DNA from: Rhodococcus rhodnii NBRC 100604
Lineage (GTDB): Bacteria; Actinomycetota; Actinomycetes; Mycobacteriales; Mycobacteriaceae
NCBI RefSeq assembly: GCF_001894925.1
Contig: NZ_BCXD01000003.1
Location: 248,001-312,000, forward strand
Length of the DNA: 64,000 nt
Reading direction: 5' to 3'
This document shows, one piece after another, positions 58,754-64,000 of the stretch. The position numbers were made by a program, and so were the translations under genes. The notes beneath the pieces were generated by a model. It did not search any database. It saw nothing but the letters and a program-made list of their open reading frames with translations, and was not told the DNA's origin. How positions within the stretch are numbered: the stretch's first letter is position 1; each line of letters begins with the position of its first letter.

Positions 58754-59695
58754 GTGCAGTACGACGTCACCGTCGTGGGAGGCGGCCCCGCGGGCCTGTC
58801 CGCCGCCATCGTCCTCGCCCGATCCCTGCGGTCGGTCCTCGTCGTCGACGCCGGCGAGCCACGCAACGCCCCGTCCCCCGCGGCGCACAACGTCCTCGGC
58901 CACGAAGGAATCGCGCCGCACGACCTACTCGCGCGCGGCCGCTCCGAGGCCGTCGGCTACGGCGTCGAGTTCCGCAACGATCGTGTTCACGAGATCGACC
59001 GCGCCTCGGGCGATTTCGCAGTGACGTTCGCCGACGGCGAGTCCGTGCGCACGCGCCGGATCGTCCTCGCGACGGGCGTGGTGGACGAGCTGCCCGACGT
59101 CCCCGGCCTTCGCGACGAGTGGGGTCACCGCGTCCTGCACTGTCCGTACTGCCACGGATGGGAGGTGCGCGGCACCCGCGTCGGCGTGCTCGGGACGTCG
59201 CCGGGAAGCGTCCACCAGACCCTGCTGTTCCAGCAGATCGCGGGCGAGACGACGCTGTTCCGCCACGACATGGACGGCCTCGACACCGACACGGCGGAGC
59301 GACTCGCCGCGCTCGGTGTCCGCATCGTCGACGCGCGTGTCGACCGCATCGAGACGTCCGGGGCCGCACTGGATCTACTCCTCGGCTCCGGCGAGGCCGT
59401 CTCGGTCGACGCGCTCGTCGTCGCTCCGCACATCGTGCCGCGAGCGGAGCTGTTCACCCGACTCGGCGGCGCCGTCGCTCTGCACCCGTCGGGGATGGCG
59501 CACATCCCGACCGGCGTCATGGGCGCGACGGACGTCGCGGGCGTGTGGGCCGTCGGCAATGTGACCGATCCAGGTGCGACCGTCGCCGCGGCGGCCGCTG
59601 CGGGAGTGCAGGCCGGCGCCGCCGTCAACCTCGATCTCGTGACGGACGCCGCCGACCGGGCGGTTCAGGAGATGCGCGCTACGCCGCGGACGTGA
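58754..59695 (+). CDS. Thioredoxin reductase-like FAD oxidoreductase
   Basis: 313 residues. FAD-binding [16 protein letters not shown], redox CPYCHG (CxxC), and the late FAD motif [15 protein letters not shown]. The NADPH-site glycine motif is altered ([13 protein letters not shown]), as in several TrxR-like actinobacterial proteins that are not true thioredoxin reductases. GTG 58754 with AAGGAG. Divergent from its probable regulator; its last 17 bases overlap the convergent relA gene. Confidence 0.9.
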   Translation: MQYDVTVVGGGPAGLSAAIVLARSLRSVLVVDAGEPRNAPSPAAHNVLGHEGIAPHDLLARGRSEAVGYGVEFRNDRVHEIDRASGDFAVTFADGESVRTRRIVLATGVVDELPDVPGLRDEWGHRVLHCPYCHGWEVRGTRVGVLGTSPGSVHQTLLFQQIAGETTLFRHDMDGLDTDTAERLAALGVRIVDARVDRIETSGAALDLLLGSGEAVSVDALVVAPHIVPRAELFTRLGGAVALHPSGMAHIPTGVMGATDVAGVWAVGNVTDPGATVAAAAAAGVQAGAAVNLDLVTDAADRAVQEMRATPRT

Positions 59696-62015
59696 GCCGG
59701 TAGACGTCGTAGACACCTTCGACGCCGCGCACGACGCCCAGCACGTGGCCGAGGTGGCGCGGGTCGCTCATCTCGAAGGTGAACTTGCTGATCGCGACAC
59801 GATCGCCGGACGTCGTCACGGACGCCGAGAGGATGTTGACCTTCTCGTCGGCGAGCGCCTTGGTGACGTCCGACAGCAGCCGATGGCGATCGAGCGCCTC
59901 GATCTGGATCGCGACGAGGAACACCGACGACGGCGACGGCGCCCACTCGACGTCGATGATCCGTTCCGATTTCGATTGCAGGTCGGCGGCGTTCGTGCAG
60001 TCCGTCCGGTGGACGCTGACCGCGCCGACGCGCGTCACGAAGCCCATGATCTCGTCGCCGGGCACGGGGGTGCAGCACTTCGCGAGCTTCGCGACGGTGC
60101 CCTCCGCACCGGGGACCAGGACACCGGAGTCGCCGGTCGCGCGCGGACGCATCGGCACCGTGGACGGCGTCGACCGTTCGGCGAGCTCCTCCTCGACGCC
60201 GCCGACACCACCGAAGTGCGCCACGAGTCGCTGCACGACGTGATGCGCGGAGACCTGGTTCTCGCCGACAGCGGAGTACAGCATCGACACGTCGGCGTAG
60301 CGCAACTCGTGCGCGACGGCTGTCATCGACTCGGCGTTCATCAGCCGCTGCAGCGGAAGTCCTACGCGGCGAACCTCTTTCGTGATCGCGTCCTTGCCGG
60401 CCTCGACGGCTTCCTCGCGGCGTTCCTTCGCGAACCACTGCCGGATCTTGGTCTTCGCGCGCGGCGAGACGACGAACGACTGCCAGTCGCGGCTCGGTCC
60501 CGCGTTGGCGGCCTTCGAGGTGAACACCTCGACGACCTCGCCGTTCTCGAGGCGCCGTTCGAGCGCGACGAGGCGCCCGTTGACGCGGGCACCGATACAG
60601 CGATGCCCCACCTCGGTGTGCACCGCGTACGCGAAGTCGACGGGCGTCGATCCCGACGGGAGCGTCACGACGTCGCCCTTCGGCGTGAAGACGAAGATCT
60701 CCTTCGCCGCGAGGTCGTAGCGCAGCGACTCGAGGAACTCCCCCGGATCCGCGGCCTCACGCTGCCAGTCGAGCAACTGCCGCATCCACGCCATGTCGTC
60801 GATCTCGGCGGCGTCCGACGCGGAACGGCCCTTCGTCTCCTTGTACCGCCAGTGCGCGGCGATGCCGAACTCGGCGGTCCGGTGCATGTCGTGCGTGCGG
60901 ATCTGCACCTCGAGCGGCTTGCCCTCGGGCCCGACGACGGTCGTGTGCAGCGACTGGTACACGCCGTAGCGAGGCTGCGCGATGTAGTCCTTGAAACGGC
61001 CCGCCATCGGCTGCCACAGCGAGTGGACGACGCCGACCGCGGCGTAGCAGTCGCGAACCTCGTCGCACAGGATACGGACGCCGACGAGATCGTGGATGTC
61101 GTCGAAGTCGCGGCCCTTGACGATCATCTTCTGATAGATCGACCAGTAGTGCTTGGGCCTGCCCTCGACGACGGCGTTGATCCGCGAGCCGCCGAGCGTG
61201 CTCGAGATCTGGGCGCGCACCTTCGCGAGGTAGGTGTCGCGGGACGGAGCGCGGTCGGCGACCAGCCGCACGATCTCGTCGTACTTCTTGGGATGCAGGA
61301 TCGCGAACGAGAGGTCCTCGAGCTCCCACTTGACGGTCGCCATGCCGAGCCGATGAGCGAGCGGGGCGATGACCTCGAGGGTCTCGCGCGCCTTCCGCTG
61401 CTGCTTCTCGGGCGGCAGGAAGCGCATCGTGCGCATGTTGTGGAGCCGATCGGCGACCTTGATCACGAGAACACGCGGATCGCGCGCCATCGCGATGATC
61501 ATCTTGCGGATCGTCTCGCCCTCGGCCGCGTTGCCGAGCACGACCTTGTCGAGCTTGGTCACGCCGTCCACGAGATGGGTGACCTCGTCGCCGAACTCGC
61601 CGCGCAGCTGATCGAGCGAGTACCCCGTGTCCTCGACGGTGTCGTGGAGCAGCGCCGCGACGAGTGTCGTGGTGTCCATGCCGAGTTCGGCCAGAATCGT
61701 CGCGACGGCGAGCGGATGCGTGATGTAGGGGTCGCCGGACTTGCGGCGCTGACCCTCGTGGCGTTCCTCGGCGACGTCGTACGCACGCTGCAGAACGGCG
61801 AGATCGGCCTTCGGGTACAGCTCGCGGTGCGACGCGGCGAGCGGTTCGAGGACGGGGCGAATCTGCGCCGAGCGCGATCCGGTGATCCGGCGGGCGAGGC
61901 GGGCCCTGACGCGGCGGGACGCCGACGTGGTGACGGGGGCGGGGCGCGCGTCACGAGGCGCGGCGGGCTTCTCCGCGCCGGCCGGGTCGCTCGAACGGTC
62001 GAGATTCTGGGTCAT
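59679..62015 (-). CDS. relA: Bifunctional (p)ppGpp synthetase/hydrolase
   Basis: 778 residues. HD hydrolase domain ([23 protein letters not shown]), synthetase domain ([32 protein letters not shown]), TGS domain ([19 protein letters not shown]), zinc-finger Cys pair [10 protein letters not shown] and C-terminal ACT domain. The intact HD motif argues for a long Rel that both makes and degrades the alarmone. ATG 62015 with GGGAGGAGG, the site lying inside a six-codon upstream ORF. Confidence 0.96.
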   Translation of the reverse strand: MTQNLDRSSDPAGAEKPAAPRDARPAPVTTSASRRVRARLARRITGSRSAQIRPVLEPLAASHRELYPKADLAVLQRAYDVAEERHEGQRRKSGDPYITHPLAVATILAELGMDTTTLVAALLHDTVEDTGYSLDQLRGEFGDEVTHLVDGVTKLDKVVLGNAAEGETIRKMIIAMARDPRVLVIKVADRLHNMRTMRFLPPEKQQRKARETLEVIAPLAHRLGMATVKWELEDLSFAILHPKKYDEIVRLVADRAPSRDTYLAKVRAQISSTLGGSRINAVVEGRPKHYWSIYQKMIVKGRDFDDIHDLVGVRILCDEVRDCYAAVGVVHSLWQPMAGRFKDYIAQPRYGVYQSLHTTVVGPEGKPLEVQIRTHDMHRTAEFGIAAHWRYKETKGRSASDAAEIDDMAWMRQLLDWQREAADPGEFLESLRYDLAAKEIFVFTPKGDVVTLPSGSTPVDFAYAVHTEVGHRCIGARVNGRLVALERRLENGEVVEVFTSKAANAGPSRDWQSFVVSPRAKTKIRQWFAKERREEAVEAGKDAITKEVRRVGLPLQRLMNAESMTAVAHELRYADVSMLYSAVGENQVSAHHVVQRLVAHFGGVGGVEEELAERSTPSTVPMRPRATGDSGVLVPGAEGTVAKLAKCCTPVPGDEIMGFVTRVGAVSVHRTDCTNAADLQSKSERIIDVEWAPSPSSVFLVAIQIEALDRHRLLSDVTKALADEKVNILSASVTTSGDRVAISKFTFEMSDPRHLGHVLGVVRGVEGVYDVYRLTSAA

Positions 62016-62032
62016 ACCGCCTCCTCCCGCAT
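62012..62032 (-). CDS. Six-codon leaderless upstream ORF of relA
   Basis: ATG CGG GAG GAG GCG GTA TGA (MREEAV) starts six bases after TAGACT; its stop overlaps the relA ATG (ATGA), and its codons contain the relA ribosome site. Translation of it would disturb or couple relA initiation. Inferred from sequence only. Confidence 0.35.
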   Translation of the reverse strand: MREEAV

Positions 62033-62038
62033 CACACG

Positions 62039-62044
62039 AGTCTA
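62039..62044 (-). promoter_or_regulatory. Candidate -10 element for relA
   Basis: TAGACT on the minus strand, six bases before the upstream ORF. The overlapping TATTAG is an alternative hexamer. Confidence 0.4.
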
Positions 62045-62055
62045 ATACCGCACCT

Positions 62056-62075
62056 CGGCGGCCCACCGGCCCCCG
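62056..62075 (-). terminator. Candidate terminator after apt
   Basis: CGG-GGCC / GGCC-CCG arms with one mismatch and a four-base loop, 12 bases beyond the apt stop and just ahead of the relA promoter. Confidence 0.4.
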
Positions 62076-62086
62076 GCGATCGTGTC

Positions 62087-62623
62087 CTACACGGTGAGCA
62101 GCGCCGACACCGGGGTGCCCCCGAGTCGTTCGCGCATCCGCTCACGGCCGCGCAGTGCGCCGATCTCGAGCACGACGCCCACGCCGACGACGGTCGCGCC
62201 CGCCGCCTCGAGCAACGCCGACGCCGCCACCAGGGTGCCACCGGTCGCCAGCACGTCGTCGACGACGAGCACCCGTGTTCCCTTCAACGACACGCTCGTC
62301 GCCGGAATTTCCAGCCGGTCGCTGCCGTACTCGAGCGCGAACTCCTGCGCGTGCACGGGCGGCGGCAGCTTGCCCTTCTTGCGGACGGCGAGCAGCCCGG
62401 TGCCGAGGCGGTCGGCCACACCGCCACCGACGAGGAATCCGCGGGCGTCGATCGCGGCGATCATGTCGACGTCGTCGCCCGCACACTGCGAGAGTTCACC
62501 GACGATCTCGCGGAACGCGCCGCCGTCGGCGAACACCGGTGTGAGATCGGCGAACCGCACACCGGCGACCGGGAAGTCCTCCACCCAGTGCGTCAGTCGC
62601 GTGATCTCGTCACGTGCCGTCAT
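62087..62623 (-). CDS. apt: Adenine phosphoribosyltransferase
   Basis: 178 residues. Salvages adenine to [21 protein letters not shown] at the N-terminus, [12 protein letters not shown], and the PRPP loop [21 protein letters not shown] 62623 gives [13 protein letters not shown] 62638 five codons earlier is possible. In the conserved secDF-lipoprotein-apt-relA neighbourhood of mycobacteria. Confidence 0.95.
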   Translation of the reverse strand: MTARDEITRLTHWVEDFPVAGVRFADLTPVFADGGAFREIVGELSQCAGDDVDMIAAIDARGFLVGGGVADRLGTGLLAVRKKGKLPPPVHAQEFALEYGSDRLEIPATSVSLKGTRVLVVDDVLATGGTLVAASALLEAAGATVVGVGVVLEIGALRGRERMRERLGGTPVSALLTV

Positions 62624-62644
62624 CGTCGATACACCCACCTGTCG

Positions 62645-64000
62645 TCATCGCCGGAACACCCACCTGTCCATGTTCCACCCCGTGCCGGTCTCGGTCGGGT
62701 TCGGTGTCGCCGCCTCGGTTCCGTCTGCGATCGCGACGGTCCGGAACTGGTCGAAGAGCGGCAGCGTCGGCAGCTCGTCCCAGAGGATCCGTTCGGCGTC
62801 GGTCGCGAGTCCCAGCCGGGCCGACGACGACGCCGCGGTCGCGAGCTGATCGACGAGTTCGTCGTACCGGACCGAGGAGAAGCCGCCGATGTTCGCGCGC
62901 TCGCCGGAGCGCAGTGCCTGCAGTCGCCGGGTCGCCGGCTGCGATCCCGCGGCGCCCTGCGCACCGCCTTCCGCACCGAGTACGGCGTCGACGGCCCCGT
63001 CGGCGAGCGCGGCCGGTGTGAAGTCCGGTGACGACGCGTCCTCGACGACGATGCCCGCGGGTGCACACGCCGCGGCGATCCGTGCGACGACGGCGGCGCG
63101 GCGGTCGTCCGGTGCGCGGTAGCCGATCCTGACGGTCGCGCCGTCACTGCCGGCCCCGCTCAGGGCGTCGGCCGCCGCAGCGCTGTCGCCGGCGCGGTAC
63201 CGCCCGTCGGCGACTCCGGCGACCTGGCCGTACACGAGCGAGTTGCGTGGCGTGAAGCGAGCGTCGGCCACTCCCGAACCGGGCCCGCTCGCGGGCGGTG
63301 CGCCCGTGCCGGGGCTGCCGTGCTCGGCGAAGAGCGCGTCCCGCGGGACGCAGCTCGCGAACGCGCGGCGCAACGCCGGATCGTCGAGGCCGCCGCCCAG
63401 CACGAGTTGCTCCACGGCCGGCGAGACGACGTCCGTGAGGGCGAAGCCGTCGGGGAGGTCACCCGACCTGGTCCCGACGGCGTCGACGATCTCGACGTCG
63501 CCGTCGGCCGTGAGCGCGGCGACGTCCGCGGACCTCGGGTACACCTCGATCCGTTCGGTGCGCGGCCGGTTGCCCCACCACGCGTCGTTCGGGACGAGTT
63601 CGAGAACTCCGGACTCGTCGACCGCCTCGAGCCGGTAGGGACCGGAGGCCACGAAGCGCGCCGCGTCGACCGGCTCGCCGGGCGTCAGCGTCCACCCGGT
63701 GTTCCAGAAGTCGGCGATCCGCGCGGTCGCGTCGGCATCGCCGTCGACGAGGGCTGCCGTCGTGTCGTCGACACCCGCCGCAGCGCCCGCGACGTGCGCC
63801 GGCAGGACCTCGCCCGCGCCGAACAGCGACTTCCAGTCGGCGACGGACCGACCCTGACCGAAGATCACGGTCGCGGTCTTGTCACCGGGCGCGCAGTCGA
63901 TCCGGTCGACGTCGCGGTAGCCGGCCGTGCTCGCGACGTCGAACTCCGGCGCACGGCCGCTGTGGGCGATCCAGGTGAGCACGAGGTCGTCGCACGTCAT
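62645..64000 (-). CDS. Peptide-type ABC transporter substrate-binding protein (Rv2585c-like), 5' end missing
   Basis: At least 451 residues of the C-terminal part; the frame is open at the right edge, so signal peptide and lipobox are not visible. Family 5 extracellular binding protein features: DDLVLTWIAH at the edge, FVASGPYRLEAVDESGVLELVPN, DEIPTLPLF-like end (WDELPTLPLFDQ). The M. tuberculosis homologue is a lipoprotein beside secDF and apt, and no transporter genes are adjacent here. Ligand unknown; many family members bind peptides. Confidence 0.88.
   Translation of the reverse strand: MTCDDLVLTWIAHSGRAPEFDVASTAGYRDVDRIDCAPGDKTATVIFGQGRSVADWKSLFGAGEVLPAHVAGAAAGVDDTTAALVDGDADATARIADFWNTGWTLTPGEPVDAARFVASGPYRLEAVDESGVLELVPNDAWWGNRPRTERIEVYPRSADVAALTADGDVEIVDAVGTRSGDLPDGFALTDVVSPAVEQLVLGGGLDDPALRRAFASCVPRDALFAEHGSPGTGAPPASGPGSGVADARFTPRNSLVYGQVAGVADGRYRAGDSAAAADALSGAGSDGATVRIGYRAPDDRRAAVVARIAAACAPAGIVVEDASSPDFTPAALADGAVDAVLGAEGGAQGAAGSQPATRRLQALRSGERANIGGFSSVRYDELVDQLATAASSSARLGLATDAERILWDELPTLPLFDQFRTVAIADGTEAATPNPTETGTGWNMDRWVFRR

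Overview
The window is GC-rich actinobacterial chromosome and is almost entirely core genome. It encodes a mycothiol-type maleylpyruvate isomerase homologue, the actinobacterial DNA-binding protein mIHF, a helicase-less PriA and a possible type VII secretion substrate pair. The gene order follows two Mycobacterium tuberculosis blocks (uvrC-rib-fmt-priA-metK-pyr and nusB-efp-aro-alaS-aspS-hisS-relA-apt). Together these point to a mycolic-acid bacterium (Mycobacteriales, Rhodococcus- or Gordonia-like). I saw no tRNA, rRNA, CRISPR, insertion sequence or phage genes, and no gene-free stretch over 300 bases; the longest gaps are about 150-170 bases.

Left part (1-26.6 kb), nearly all on the minus strand: the start of uvrC; a PH-domain membrane protein; a riboflavin operon read rpe-ribD-ribE-ribBA-ribH; a lipoate ligase; rsmB-fmt; a secreted lipase; a PadR regulator; priA-metK-coaBC-rpoZ-gmk-mIHF; and the complete UMP operon pyrR-pyrB-pyrC-(membrane protein)-carA-carB-pyrF. 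In the UMP operon every junction from pyrR to carB overlaps. Its leader carries a PyrR-binding hairpin next to the Shine-Dalgarno sequence.

Middle part (26.7-41.5 kb): efp-nusB, the aminopeptidase pepQ, the shikimate genes aroC-aroK-aroB and aroE with a lone prepilin peptidase, then alaS-ruvX-mltG and rarA. In M. tuberculosis the left and middle blocks lie far apart; here pyrR directly adjoins nusB.

Right part (41.5-64 kb) is the more accessory stretch: a frameshifted Tat-secreted PhoD phosphatase, a phosphotransferase, aspS, a zinc metalloprotease, an orphan siderophore-binding lipoprotein with a candidate iron box, a radical SAM protein with a candidate LexA-controlled leaderless promoter, the translationally coupled EspC-like/Gly-rich pair, hisS, an MBL hydrolase, two tandem extracytoplasmic cyclophilins, a transglutaminase/DUF4185 pair, an XRE-cupin regulator divergent from a thioredoxin-reductase-like flavoprotein, then relA, apt and a truncated peptide-binding lipoprotein.

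Two themes recur. At least ten transcription units have a TANNNT -10 hexamer 6-8 bases before a start codon, as expected for leaderless mRNAs; lplA and relA carry tiny leaderless upstream ORFs whose stops overlap the main start. Second, short tandem duplications span the stop codons of carB, aroB and the second cyclophilin. All functional calls come from reading motifs and context; no database search was run.
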